Assembly: GCA_023525975.1 (NCBI GenBank)
Contig: CM042030.1
Span: forward strand, 26,716,350-26,780,349
Direction: 5' to 3'
Length of the DNA stretch: 64,000 bases
DNA from: Smallanthus sonchifolius
Taxonomy: Eukaryota; Streptophyta; Magnoliopsida; Asterales; Asteraceae
Made by a program: the position numbers and the translations under genes. The number at the start of each line of letters is the position of its first letter. The stretch's first letter is position 1. The notes below the pieces were generated by a model, which worked only from the letters and a program-made list of their open reading frames with translations, made no database searches and was not told where the DNA came from. Shown in pieces: positions 1 to 11,500 of the stretch.

Positions 1-105
1 TTTATGATTTTGGTTCAGTTATGATAATAATGAAAGTAGGGTTTATGATTTTGGTTCAATGATGATGTTGTCATCTTAAAAACTGTATGTAGGGTTTGAT
101 TGGCA
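1..105 (+). repeat. 5' leader of NMT gene with short tandem duplication
   Basis: Only 105 bases lie before the NMT start codon, so the promoter is outside the window. The segments at 1-25 and 42-66 are near copies with a 41-bp offset (both begin TTTATGATTTTGGTTCA), and a third partial copy of the AGGGTTT motif is at 91-97. AGGGTTT-type motifs are common in leaders of plant housekeeping genes. No upstream ATG in frame with the gene is seen. A regulatory role is inference. Confidence 0.5.
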
Positions 106-1401
106 ATGGCAGACAATGGTTCACTGAATGATGATACCAAAGATCAAAACACTTCATCTTTGGAGATTGTTAACGGTGAATCATCGATCGATGAGTTGTC
201 AAGAGAGATTCAAGAAACACTCACTCTTTCACATAGGCACAAATTTTGGGAAACACAGCCTGTTGGGCAGTTTAAGGATCTAACTGACACTAGCTTACCC
301 GAAGGCCCAATTGAAACCCCAACAGCGATCTCTGAAGTCAAACAAGAACCCTATAATCTTCCAAACCTCTATGAATGGGTCACTTGTGATATGAACTCTG
401 AAGACACATGTGCTGAGGTTTATAACCTCCTCTCAAACAATTATGTGGAAGATGATGAAAACATGTTCAGGTTTAATTACTCGAAAGAGTTTCTACGGTG
501 GGCCCTACATCCTCCTGGCTACTATAAAGCCTGGCACATCGGTGTTCGTGTCAAAAGTTCAAAAAAGCTTGTTGCTTTCATAACTGGGATTCCTGCAAGA
601 ATCCGGGTTCGTACAGATGTTGTTAGCATGGCAGAGGTTAATTTCTTGTGTGTTCATAAGAAACTCAGGTCAAAAAGGTTGGCCCCTGTCATGATCAAAG
701 AGGTCACAAGAAGGGTTCACTTAGAAAACATCTGGCAAGCTGCTTATACTGCCGGGGTGGTTCTTCCCACCCCAATAACTTCTTGCCAATACTGGCACAG
801 ATCTTTAAATCCAAAAAAACTCATTGATGTCGGGTTTTCAAGGCTTGGCCAGAGGATGACTATGAGCAGGACATTGAAGCTTTTTAAGTTACCCGATTCG
901 CCTGCTACACCTGGTTTTAGAAAATTGGAGCTCCGTGATGTTCCTGCGGTGACCCGATTACTTAGGGCTTACTTAATGCAATTTGTGGTTGCACCCGATC
1001 TTGATGAACTAGATGTGGAGCATTGGGTTCTTCCAAAAGAGGAAGTTGTTGACAGTTATGTGGTTGAAAGCCCCGAAGATCACAAAATAACTGATTTCTG
1101 CAGTTTTTACACTCTGCCATCATCAATTCTGGGGCACCCAACTCACTCGATTCTAAAGGCAGCTTATTCTTACTATAACGTTTCAACCAAGACACCTTTA
1201 GTTCAGTTGATGAATGATGCTCTTATAGTGGCAAAACAGAAGGGTTTTGATGTGTTTAATGCATTGGATGTAATGCGTAATGAAAGTTTCTTGAAGGAGT
1301 TGAAATACGGACCGGGTGATGGTAAGCTGCACTATTATCTTTATAATTACAGGATTAAACATATCTTAAGACCATCGGAGCTGGGGCTTGTACTCTTGTA
1401 A
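106..1401 (+). CDS. NMT1: Glycylpeptide N-tetradecanoyltransferase (N-myristoyltransferase)
   Basis: The enzyme transfers myristate from myristoyl-CoA to the N-terminal glycine of target proteins in the cytosol, often while they are being made, so that they can bind membranes. The 431-residue frame is complete and uninterrupted, the usual length for plant NMT. An N-terminal variable arm is followed by HKFWETQPV (residue 45 on). The first signature EVNFLCVHK is at 177-185, the second, KYGPGDG, at 400-406, and the protein ends GLVLL. The terminal leucine carboxylate serves as catalytic base in this family. I chose the ATG at 106 (MADNG...), as in the Arabidopsis protein; an in-frame TTG at 100 is not a plausible eukaryotic start. 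There is no intron in the coding part. It is the only gene in the window that looks functional, and retrotransposon debris starts about 3 kb downstream. Confidence 0.97.
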   Translation: MADNGSLNDDTKDQNTSSLEIVNGESSIDELSREIQETLTLSHRHKFWETQPVGQFKDLTDTSLPEGPIETPTAISEVKQEPYNLPNLYEWVTCDMNSEDTCAEVYNLLSNNYVEDDENMFRFNYSKEFLRWALHPPGYYKAWHIGVRVKSSKKLVAFITGIPARIRVRTDVVSMAEVNFLCVHKKLRSKRLAPVMIKEVTRRVHLENIWQAAYTAGVVLPTPITSCQYWHRSLNPKKLIDVGFSRLGQRMTMSRTLKLFKLPDSPATPGFRKLELRDVPAVTRLLRAYLMQFVVAPDLDELDVEHWVLPKEEVVDSYVVESPEDHKITDFCSFYTLPSSILGHPTHSILKAAYSYYNVSTKTPLVQLMNDALIVAKQKGFDVFNALDVMRNESFLKELKYGPGDGKLHYYLYNYRIKHILRPSELGLVLL

Positions 1402-2128
1402 TTCCAAAAGGTTTGGGTTTTGTGTACTGATTTATTTTTCCCTGTGAACTCTTGGTATTTGATCTTATGAATTCATAATCACCTATCCTTTTTAAGTTAC
1501 TTGTATTTCCATTTTTGTGTCTTATATCTATCCAAGTTACTTGCTTTATTATAAACAGTAAGTTGTTTTTCCTTGTAAAAAGGTTAGCTTTAAGATGGCA
1601 TGCTATCATTCTTTCTTCTTGGCTGCTACCATAAAACATGGTATGGCTGTTGGGGTAGTTTGATCTTGCTTCAACTTGTGTGTAGTATTCCTAGGCAACA
1701 AATTAAACTATTTTTTTTTTAATTATGTGTAGTAGGCTACAAATTCAACTTATGTGTACTGTGTAGTATTCGTAGGCTACAAATAAAACATGGCATGGCT
1801 GTAGGTATTTTTTTTATTATCTTTTATTGAAAAAAATGTTAAGTTAAATCGTAAAGTATGCATTGTAACTTGTATTTAGAAACCTGAATAAACCTGAAAC
1901 CGAATAACTCGAAATCGATTAACCCGAATCTTATTTGGGTTAATAAACGGGTAAGATTCCTATAAAAAAACCCGATTAAAAAACCTAAACCACTAGGAAC
2001 TCATACAAATTGTAGCAATTGTGAGAACTAATCAAAATTTTAATTTCAAATCATTTAAGTCGACAAATTCACAATTATATATATAATATATATAATTGTG
2101 TGCATCAATGGTAATTGACTCACTATGA
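1402..2128. other. NMT 3' flank, no gene seen
   Basis: This is presumably the NMT 3' UTR followed by intergenic DNA. Short words recur (AAACATGG-TATGGCTG near 1635 and again near 1788, with GTGTAGTATTC between), which suggests an old partial duplication of about 150 bp. A nearly perfect 31-bp AT-rich palindrome lies at 2070-2100. No coding frame or RNA gene was recognised. Confidence 0.5.
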
Positions 2129-3735
2129 ACTCCGTAACTTGAATTTGGTTTGCAAGATCTCCAAAAAGTCCTGCTTCTTTGTACATTTTAAGGACGAAAG
2201 CAACACAAGATGTTGACTTTCCGTCGGTGTATATCCGGTCATCTTGTTCAAGTAATCAAGTCAGTAATTCAGCAAAAGATGTACCCCGTATTTCAACTTC
2301 AACTAAAATACCAGGAACCTTGTGAAAAAAGTCAAACTAACATCAAGATCCACGTATCTTAATGATAAAAGGGAGAACCTTTTAGTTATGAACAGGTCGA
2401 ATTGGTTGGATTTTTATCTCAAACAGGTAAGTACAAAATAGCTAAAAAGGGAGCGAGTCAAACGGAACATATTAAATGGGTCAAAGGAGACTTATTCAAA
2501 AGATTTGATTCTTTTGAAATAATATACATTTTGTGATCACATCTAACACAAATTATTTTCAAAAAAGAGTTGTAAAAATAGCCAAAAATGGAATAGATTA
2601 AATGACCGATCCACCCATTTTGCCTTAAACAAATTCAAGGAAAAGTAGGGTTAACCTAAGTACCAGGCCGCATATTCTAAGCTTTTTTCCACATATTAGC
2701 CGCATAGCAGGCTGCATTTGATGTCCCGATTCACCAACCCATAGTTTTCCATCCGGATCCAGCACGCAAACAGCAGAATGACCCGCATATGCCCCGCCGC
2801 AAGGAAGCCTCCATAGTGAATATCATTTTGGGTAATATTTGTTACCCATTTTCCGTGTCAGGCCTCAAAAGTAGCTCCCATATGTTTTTATGAGAAATGC
2901 AAGGTTAGAATAGAACTCTCCCCCAACCCGCATTTGTGAATAAAGGGAAGACCTCCCATAATGCTTCAAAGGTTCCTATCATCGCTGCTTCCATGAGAAA
3001 AATGGCTAACTCCTTTACGTTTTACCTTTCAAGAACAAGAGACTTAATTAGCACTAGAGGTTGAAAATTTGGTGGGTCGGGTCAGACAACCAGTCAAATA
3101 ATTTTTGTACAAAAATTCGATTTCTTTTTATAAACAATTAGTGTGTCAAATATATTACTATTTTACTAATGATGTATTTTTTGAACAAAGTAATGAAGAA
3201 ATTTTGCTAAATAGCAACTTTCACACTTCTACTGACAATAGAAATTTATTTTGAAAATAATAAAAAATCGCAACATGTTCCATTTAGTCATAGAAGCCAT
3301 AAGGTAAATTACGTTGGTATTATAGATTAATTGGTAAAACAGAAGTATGTTGTCAAGATTTTTAACATAGAAGTATGTTACTGTCATTTTTGATAAATTT
3401 TTGTGTACATTGCTAATGATGGTAAAGTGTGAACTTACGCTACTATTTTACAATTAACCATAAAATAATTTAGAAGTTTTTTACTCATCAAAATACACCC
3501 TTGGGCGACTTTTGAACCACTTGACCCGTTTCCTACCTATCTATTTTTTTTAATTTATACGTTTGACCTGTTGGAAAAGAACATAACCCAATAATAAGTG
3601 AATATATTAACTTACATATTTATACTCAGCTTTCCCTCCCCACTCGTCAGACTCAAGTGTATGCTCACTGGATAAAAAATAATAGTCCCATGTCACCCGA
3701 TATGAAGTAGAAAACACAAAATTATCCATACATGT
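2129..3735 (-). pseudogene. Decayed copy of a conserved plant gene of unknown function
   Basis: Coding blocks appear in the right order on the minus strand. At 3735-3616 an open block with TSYRVTWDYYFLSSEHT ends exactly at a GTAAGT donor. At about 2980-2890 there is TFEALWEVFPLFTNAGWG. At about 2850-2800 there is NITQNDIHYGGF, and at about 2795-2710 AGHSAVC...GKLWVGESGH. At 2316-2129 there is an ILVEVEIRG block, a TGA, then TDGKSTSCVAFVLKMYKEAG. From memory these blocks match a conserved plant family of uncharacterised, probably secreted or membrane proteins (Arabidopsis At4g27020-like); the locus name is uncertain. Frame changes between blocks and the internal TGA mark it as a pseudogene. 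The retained donor argues for a decayed genomic copy rather than a retrocopy. Confidence 0.6.
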
Positions 3736-3981
3736 ATAAGTGTGTGCATTGCTTACCTAAAAGGAAAAAAAACGTCAGTTTGAAGAAGAAAAAACCAACA
3801 AACAATATTTGCAAGCAACATGCATGATAAAAGAAAATTTGTCAAACATCATGGTTAATGTAACAACGTCCTGAAATTGCCTCCAATCACGTCCCCACTC
3901 TTAGATCCTAAAACCCCTAATATAGAAGCAACAAAACAACCCTAATAATAATCTTCTGTATCAAATTTCTAAATCAGTCTT

Positions 3982-4173
3982 CTATCTATCTAAGTGCATC
4001 ATCAAAAGGCTAAATTGAAATACAAAGAAATCAGCTCTGCATAAAGTATGACTGTTGAAGAACCCACATGTCAAACAAATTACCAAAATTAAAATACTTA
4101 GAACCCATGGACCGACTGCCTCCCCCAAATTCACTACCACGAAACTGGGCATAAGAGGATCTGGATTGGCCAT
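3982..4173 (-). other. Small ORF with one predicted membrane segment, possible first exon
   Basis: The 63-codon frame begins MANPDPLMPSFVVVNLGEA and continues into a hydrophobic stretch (VLSILILVICLTCGFF, about residues 24-39) that would make one transmembrane helix or signal anchor. It lies upstream of, and on the same strand as, the decayed gene at 2129-3735. It could be that gene's first exon or a remnant of another gene. I do not recognise the protein. The later residues look like read-through of intron sequence. Confidence 0.25.
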
Positions 4174-4700
4174 GAAATATTGAAATTTGCAGAAGCTTTT
4201 TTAATATCAAAATTGTTCATTTTCTTCCCTTTTTGATTTATTTCCAGAACCCCCTGAGGTTTGAACCTGTTGTCATATATACCATGCCTACGATTTTGCA
4301 TCATGGTTTTTTTTTAGAATGGCCTCTTATATCTTATGAAATTCATCTCACCCCAAATTCTACTTTATAAGTGGGTTTTCAGTGAGTACGTTTATAAGGG
4401 TAAATTCTTTATTGTTTTTATAACTAGAGTTGATTACACCGATTTTGTGGTTTGGCCAAACTATGGAGATAGTCCCTAACTTTGAAAAATTACGGGTTTA
4501 GTCCCAGCATAATTTGATTTTCTGATGGTCCCTAAAGTGGATGGTGATTAACTTTTCTGTCAAATTTTTAAAAAATACCAAAATACCCTTAATGTTAAAA
4601 AACAAATAAAAATAATAACAAAATATGAGACCCACATAAATTAAAAAAAATAATAATAATAAATCTCTTGTCTCCCACTTTTCAAAAGCCTAGATACTAC

Positions 4701-5179
4701 CAATGTTTTTAAACCCGGATAGGACCGGCTGGTCGGACCGGTTACATGCTCTGAGACCGTTTGCTTGTTGAACTGGATGGTCCAAGCGATTCAGCGGTCG
4801 AACCGCGAACCGGTGGTCGAACCGGGTAGTTTAACTTTTGTTTTTTTTTACTATTTTTTTATCTTTTTTATCCTATAGTCCTTCAACTTCTATTTACAAT
4901 TTTAACCAAATTTGGCTCTTTCCTTTTAACTTATACGTTGACACAGGTCCTCGAAAACCCTAATCAAAATTAAAATTGAAGATTCAAAAGAACTAAAATT
5001 CATACAGACTTACAACTCTCGTACTTGACTCAAAATTTTTTAAATGGTTGTATATGTAGTATTTGAAATTTTTTTTATTTTTCTATATATTTTTATAAAT
5101 ATTTATATTATTTATTGTGTCATCCGGTTTTTGAATCCGGTCCGACCATTCGTTGTCCGGTCCGGTTCTGAAAACATTG
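4701..5179. mobile_element. hAT-like MITE with perfect 8-bp target duplication
   Basis: The 479-bp element starts CAATGTTTTTAAACCCGG and ends with the imperfect inverse (CCGGTTCTGAAAACATTG). It is flanked on both sides by the identical 8 bases GATACTAC (4693-4700 and 5180-5187). An 8-bp duplication and short inverted ends fit the hAT superfamily. It is rich in GGTCCGG/CCGGACC words near both ends and has no coding capacity. Confidence 0.8.
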
Positions 5180-5187
5180 GATACTAC

Positions 5188-6060
5188 ACACACCTCTATA
5201 TCATCGTTCTTGATCCGGCCCTCCTTCACCATTCATTGTTGTTATCCGAGAAACATGAATGCCATCTGAAAATCGTCTTCAACCACGACCATATTTCCTT
5301 TTGTAGAGGCAAACCAAGACCACTCACCACAGATATGAAAATCATCCCCAACTCTAGCTCTCCTTCTCTCGTGTTCTTCCGGCAAGGGGGTGGCGGGTTT
5401 CAGATCTGTGAAGTTGAGTGTACATGGTGTATCTCCACCTCCGGCGATCTTGTATTTGTGATTTCAGCTCCCGTGTCGGTCATTGGGGTTAAACAGGGGA
5501 AGAGGGTATGGTTGGTTGCAAAATCCACACCCCGATGATTGGGGTTAAAAAGGGGAAGAAGATATGGTTTCAGCTCTTGTACTGTCATTTCCCGACGATT
5601 GTGGTTAAAAGGGGGAAATAGTACTCTATTTCCCTGCCGGTGCTGGGGCATTATCCAAGGTAGGCAAGACCCGTTCATCTCCGCCGGTGTACTCTCTCGT
5701 CCGACAAAGTTGGTTCACCTCCGCCGGTCTATATTTCTGGTCCGCCAACTTTATTCATCTTTGCCGATATATTACTCTGGTCTGCCAACGCGAAGTATTA
5801 CGATTGTGAAACCGGAGAAAAGTCTAAGCGAGACACCACTGGCATCCCCCTGGATCTACTACTCCGGTGTCTCCTTTTGTGGTGGTCGCAGTGGCCGACC
5901 GGAGATGTCGGAGGGGGAGTGATTGCATTGAACGGTGGTGGTTGCGTTGGTCGGCCGAAGATATTGGCCTGAAGTTTTTCTGTTTGGTGATGGCGAGCAG
6001 ATAATGAGAGTAGTTGACCCCATTATCCTATTTTAATATATGATGTTTTTTTTGGTTTTA
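5188..6060. other. Interior of the DNA transposon, no recognised gene
   Basis: This GC-richer interior holds two open frames on the plus strand (5044-5538 and 5539-5922), neither of which resembles a protein I know. Repeated words such as GGGGTTAAA and CTCCGCCGGT occur. It may be captured host sequence, but I cannot support a source. The overlapping frame starting at 5044 crosses the MITE boundary, so it is not a gene. Confidence 0.4.
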
Positions 6061-6212
6061 AGTTTTTAGTTTTTTTTAACATCAAGGGTATTTTAGTATT
6101 TTTCACACCCACTTAACAGAAAAAGTTAACCTCCATCCATTCTAGGGACCATCAGTGTAACAAAATCAAAGTATGCTCGGACCAAACCGGTAATTTGTCA
6201 AAGTTAAGAACT

Positions 6213-8007
6213 TGTAACATCCCGAAGATAATAAAGAAAAGAATGAAATAGAAACGAACAGAAGAGGACGGGCTCGCGGGCTTGAGCAGTGGGCCGGAGG
6301 AAGGGGAGTAAAACCCACCTCATACCCTCCCTTCTTCACTATTCATCTTTTTCACCTTCAAGTTCTTGAGAGAGAGAAAACTACAAACCCGAGCCCCCAA
6401 GACCATCAATTTGGCCCGAGATCGTTGCTAGAGTTTCCTGTTAATCGGAGAAGGAGAAAACACGCGGAAAACAGGTAATGAAACGCTCCCAGAACTGAGT
6501 TTTGTTTGAAAAATGGGTTTTAGGGTTTTGAAGTGAGTTGAATAAAAGATGGGATTTTTATGTATGAATTAGTCTAAAAAGTATAGATTTAGCCTCATGG
6601 AAGCCAAACAAGTGTTTTGGACGTTAAAAGATTCAAACTTGGATAAAAAACGACGATTTTGGCCAAGAGCATATGAATCGTCCAAAATCTCGTTGAATGG
6701 TCCGAAAACTCTGGCCCGTCTGAATTCTATTTTCGGACATAGAAAGTTCTCGGACCGTATACGTCCAATCGAAATGGTTTTTGGTCAAAAAAGATTTCGA
6801 CCGAAATAGTTTTTAGGAGTAAAATTTTCAAAGGAAATTGATTTCGGTCGCAAAAGATTTCGACCGAAATAGTTTTTGGACAGGATGTTTTCGAACGAAA
6901 TTATTATGGGATGTAAGACTTGTCGAACGACTAGTTTTCGGTCGAAAAAGATTTCGATCGAAATAGAACTCGGACATAGAGTTTTCGGACATAATGACTT
7001 GGTGTTAACTTGTCTAGTTCGTAACTCTTAACAGATCCTTTAGCCTCCACCTAGCTTGAAGTTCTTGTTGAGTGAATTAATCCTTAAGAAAATCAGGTGA
7101 GTTCAAGAATCCATATTTTTCTGTTTTAGGGGGTGTGTATACTCAAGAATTAGACGTTTATAATAAATGTATTTTATTACCTAAACGTTTACAAAGAAAG
7201 ATAAGAAAGATATCAGTTTATTTAACTGAACGTTTTGAAAGAAAGAAAGATAAACGGTTGTTAAACCGAATGTTTTACAAGAAAGAAAGATAAGAAAGAT
7301 GAAGGTTTATTTAACTAAATGTTTTGTAAGAAAGAAAGATAAGAAAGATAACGATTGTTTAACTGAACGTTTTATAAGAAAGAAAGATAAGAAAGATAAC
7401 AGTTGTTTAACCGAACATTTTATAAGAAAGAAAGGTAAGAAAGATAACAGTTGTTTAACCGAACGTTTTATAAGAAAGAAAGATAACGGTTGTTTAACCG
7501 AACGTTTTGTAAGAAAGAAAGAAAGAAGAATGGTTTATAAAAAAGAGAAAGAAAGAAAGAGAAAGTCAAATACATTATCTAATTTGCAAGAGTATGCTTA
7601 TTTAAAGAAAGTCTTGAGGTAGTAGTATATTCTTGATGGCTAGTGCTACCTGAAGCCTATGGTTACGTCATGGGTTGAGACCATGACGTTACCATATGAA
7701 AAATCGGGACAGTGCTTGACAGGGCACTATAACGAGGATGTTGTACAACTGGTTAAGAGGAGTAACGACGGTTACTCGGGTGGTGACGATCATCCAAAGA
7801 GAAAGAGGTAGAGAGGGAAATCAATGACGGCGAAACGTATCAGTTGATTCCCAAAAGATAGATGTGTGTTGGGCAATGATGGCAATATGTAACAGTTGAC
7901 CCCACGTATTGATAGGTTGTGGCAATGACAGCGATACGAATGGTTGTCCACAACATCATAGGTTCATTCGGGGACACAGAGACGCTTACAAATGAAAATA
8001 TATTGTG
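6213..8007 (+). repeat. GYP1 5' LTR, truncated at its 3' side
   Basis: It aligns with the 3' LTR at 31754-34178, from the start to about GCTTACAAATGAAAA and ATTGTG near 8006. About 440 bp of LTR that follow in the 3' copy (after 33735), the primer-binding site and the start of gag are missing, so a deletion joins LTR directly to gag. It carries repeated TTTCGGTCGAAA-like palindromes (6740-6970) and the 48-bp minisatellite listed separately. Confidence 0.8.
7170..7560 (+). repeat. 48-bp minisatellite in the GYP1 LTR
   Basis: Units of about 48 bp alternate a purine run (AAGAAAGAAAGATAAGAAAG) with a small palindrome (CGGTTGTTTAACCG) and ACGTTTTATAAG. Six to eight units are visible, some shortened. 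The 3' LTR has a longer version (about 32690-33215), so the array existed before insertion and has changed length since. The open frame it produces (7299-7622) is a by-product of a unit length divisible by three. Confidence 0.75.
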
Positions 8008-8578
8008 ACCATGGAGCACGTGATGAAGAAGGCTTAGTGCTGGAGCCAATTGTCAAGAAAGCCATTGCTGATGAAGTTACTGCAGTCCTAAAGAGCACTC
8101 TGCCAGCAGCACTAACTGAAGCTCTGAAGACTGTAGAGGAAGAAAGAGGAAGGGGCCTACAGGGTCGAGAACAGAAATGTAATTGAAACCGAATCTAAAA
8201 GTGATGACTCAGACTATGATGAGAAGCGCGGATGTGACTGCAAGTCCTTCCGAAACTGTGATCAGCCAACTTTTGACGGCAAGAAAGATGCTATTGCCGC
8301 ATACTACTAGATTGACCGCATGACTGCAGTCATCAAGATGAGTGAATGCCATGATGACCAGGCGGTAGGGTTTGCCGCTCATTCTTTTGCCTTTGAGGCA
8401 ATGAGCTGGTGGGATAGTGTGAAGAAAGCTAAGTTTGAAAGGGATATTGACAGAATGAAATGGGATGATCTGAAAGCCCTAGTCATTCAAAAGTTCTGTC
8501 CCCAAAATGAGATTGATAACATGGAAGAGGCCTTAGTGGAACTCAAGGCTGGTAGCATGACATCGAAAATTCACCTTT
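8008..8578 (+). pseudogene. GYP1 gag, N-terminal part
   Basis: Frames show the gypsy retrotransposon gag domain: DCKSFRNCDQPTFDGKKDA, then FAFEAMSWWDSVKKAK, DDLKALVIQKFCPQNEIDNM and EALVELKAGSMT. Gag forms the virus-like particle that packages the element RNA in the cytoplasm. A frame change near 8185 and a TAG near 8309 break it. It is cut at 8578 by the solo LTR and resumes at 12394 with the next gag residues (KFNELTQRVPHLV). Confidence 0.75.
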
Positions 8579-11500
8579 TGTCACAACCCCAAATTTTTTT
8601 ACTTAATAAATAAATACAGGTTGCAACGATTGGTTCATTACACGATAGCGGAAGCGGTAATTGTGATTTCTAAGACTTGATTACATATACAATTACTAAA
8701 CTAAGTAATACTATGATCTAAGTTCTTCTAGATCAACGATAGACTTGAGACTTGATATTCTACGTCCTTCCAGCTACTAGGAAATTGATCCAACATAGCT
8801 AGCCTATTCCAACCGCGCCATAGCTAAAGGTTACCTGAGAAACATACTTGAAAGTGTCAACACAAAGGTTGGTGAGTTCACAGAGTTAGTTATATCAGTG
8901 CTTATAGTTCTTCCCGAAAACATGTACATGACTTTACCGTCATAAAACTAAGTAGTTTTTCCTGAAAAACTATACATGACTTAACCGTCATAATAATGAG
9001 TAGTTTTCATTTGAAAACGTGTCCATGACTTTACCGTCATAAAATATGTAGTTTTACCTTTGAAAACATTACCATGACTTAACCGTCATGAATCCAATGT
9101 TTAAACATGATCATTTTCTGATCAAAAACTCTTTTGTTTAAAACCTGATCACTTTAACCTGATCAGAACTCTTTTGTTTAAAACCTGATCACTTTAACCT
9201 GATCAAAACTCTTTTGTTTAAAACCTGATCACTTTAACCTGATCAGAACTCTTTTGCTTAAAACCTGATCACTTTAACCTGATCAGAACTCTTTTGTTTA
9301 AAACCTGATCAGAACTCTTTTGCTTAAAACCTGATCACTTTAACCTGATCAGAACTCTTTTGCTTAAAACCTGATCACTTTAACCTGATCAGAACTCTTT
9401 TGCTTAAAACCTGATCACTTTAACCTGATCAAAACTCTTTTGCTTAAAACCTGATCACTTTAACCTGATCAGAACTCTTTTGTTTAAAACCTGATCACTT
9501 TAACCTGATCAGAACTCTTTTGCTTAAAACCTGATCACTTTAACCAGATCAGAACCCTTTTGTTTAAAACCTGATCACTTTAACCTGATCAGAACTCTTT
9601 TGCTTAAAACCTGATCACTTTAACCTGATAAGAACTCTTTTGTTTAAAACCTGATCACTTTAACCTGATCAGAACTCTTTTGCTTAAAACCTGATCACTT
9701 TAACCTGATCAGAACTCTTTTGTTTAAAACCTGATCACTTTAACCTGATCAGAACTCTTTTGCTTAAAACCTGATCACTTTAACCTGATCAGAACCCTTT
9801 TACATGTATTACCAATGAATTTGAATACTAATCCGATCTATTAACCCCATTTGTAAGCTTGCAAGGAATACAAAATAGTATGTAATGTACGAGACCGTAA
9901 CCAAACCCCGACCTTTTGTGCCTCCCCCTCGCCTTTTTGCGAGTAAGACAATATGCGGTCATTCGGCCCTTTTGACCCCTGGTTAGCGCGACTAACCATG
10001 ACCGGAGGCGTCACCCCCAATAGTACTATCCATATAATCCCGGGCTAAAATAGCTAATGGTTACTAACTTATTCAGAGGACTTTAAGCGCTTTACTTTTC
10101 CCTCAATACACACATACGGTCAGATCATTAGTTCAATTCATTTACACACAAAAGTCTTTTACAAGTATGTTTCCCCCCAAATCATTTCAAAAACTTAGAA
10201 AAGGGGAATTAGTGAAACTCACAAGGAGTTAGACCTGAATGTTCATGATGTCAAACTTGTAAGCAAATGTAATTCATGTTTTCAAACATAACAAGTAAGT
10301 ATGTTTCTCCCCCTGATGTTTACAAAACATTAAAAAGTTAAAAGGGGGTCGTGAACTCACCTTGTGTTCGATGAAATCCTAGCAAACAAACTTGTGCTAG
10401 TTCTTGTCTATCCGTACCCTAATCACACAAGGGTACTAATGTGTTAAAACTACCCGTCTTATATCCGACTTAACAAATCCCGTTAAGTACGCCTTTGTTT
10501 AGTAAAAATAGTGTTTTTATTTACGACTCGTTGGTGATTATTATTCCAGTCTAGACGCTTACATATTTTCTGAGAAAATAATATGTTTCCCTATTGGTGA
10601 CTTATTAAGTGTACCAAAAATAAATATTATTTTTGTAACTTAAAATATATTCACTTATGTTCCACGATGTCACGTGATTATTTATTTTTAACCGAATCTC
10701 TTCATATGTTCCATGTACATATATCCAATGTTCATATTAGGATACTAATCTTTAATTCTTAGAACATTTCCATGATTTAACCAAAACCGTACATCAACAC
10801 ATATATATCATAATTTTATCCATAAACCTATACTTTTAGTAACACCTTTCACGTTCATATGTTGATGATAATCGTTCGTATGTCTTCTTGAATCATAGGA
10901 CACTACCTTGGGTCTTGCCAGGTAAGTCACACATGATCATATAACTTCACGAACATGTATCCTTCAACATAACACATGAATGGAATGAAGGGTTTGTGAG
11001 GAACACCATCATCCAAGTGTTTATTTTATGTGATAGTGTATATATGTAGTTTATATTTGATGTGTCCTTGTCTTGTCCATGGTCCTTGTAGTTTGGTATT
11101 TTATGTATGAACATGTACGTGTATTAAATATATGTACTCAAACATGACTTATGAAGAAATAACGCCAAAACTCATCAAGACTTTTATGTTTTATTTCGTC
11201 CTTGAAAACTCATATTTTTAGGCGTACTTCGAGTAGACTTTTAGATGGTTTTAGAAGACCAAATGACTTGAGGTTTTCTTCTAAAATCAAGTTTATTGAA
11301 ACCAGAGGAGATGTGAAAAAGAATTACTACATTTGGAGTTGTGTAGGTACCTCAAAACAGGAAAATGGAAAGAAGTGTTCAGATTCGACCTGCACAGAGC
11401 GGCCTTCTCGCGCCGGCTGTTTGGAGGTCGAATACTCCATGGATTCGAGTGATTCCACTTGGATTCTTCCTTCTTAACATGGAGCTTCATTCTAGAAGAA

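Noticed and set aside
100..105. In-frame TTG at 100 as the NMT start
   Set aside because: Plants start at ATG, and the ATG at 106 gives the MADN... start known for plant NMT.
5044..5922. Two consecutive plus-strand ORFs in the DNA transposon
   Set aside because: The first crosses the MITE boundary, neither resembles a known protein, and composition looks non-coding.
7299..7622. Lysine-rich ORF with RKKDKKDN repeats
   Set aside because: It is a translation of the 48-bp LTR minisatellite; the unit length is a multiple of three, so the frame stays open by chance.
9115..9797. Possible CRISPR array
   Set aside because: The units are contiguous with no unique spacers, and the DNA is plant nuclear.
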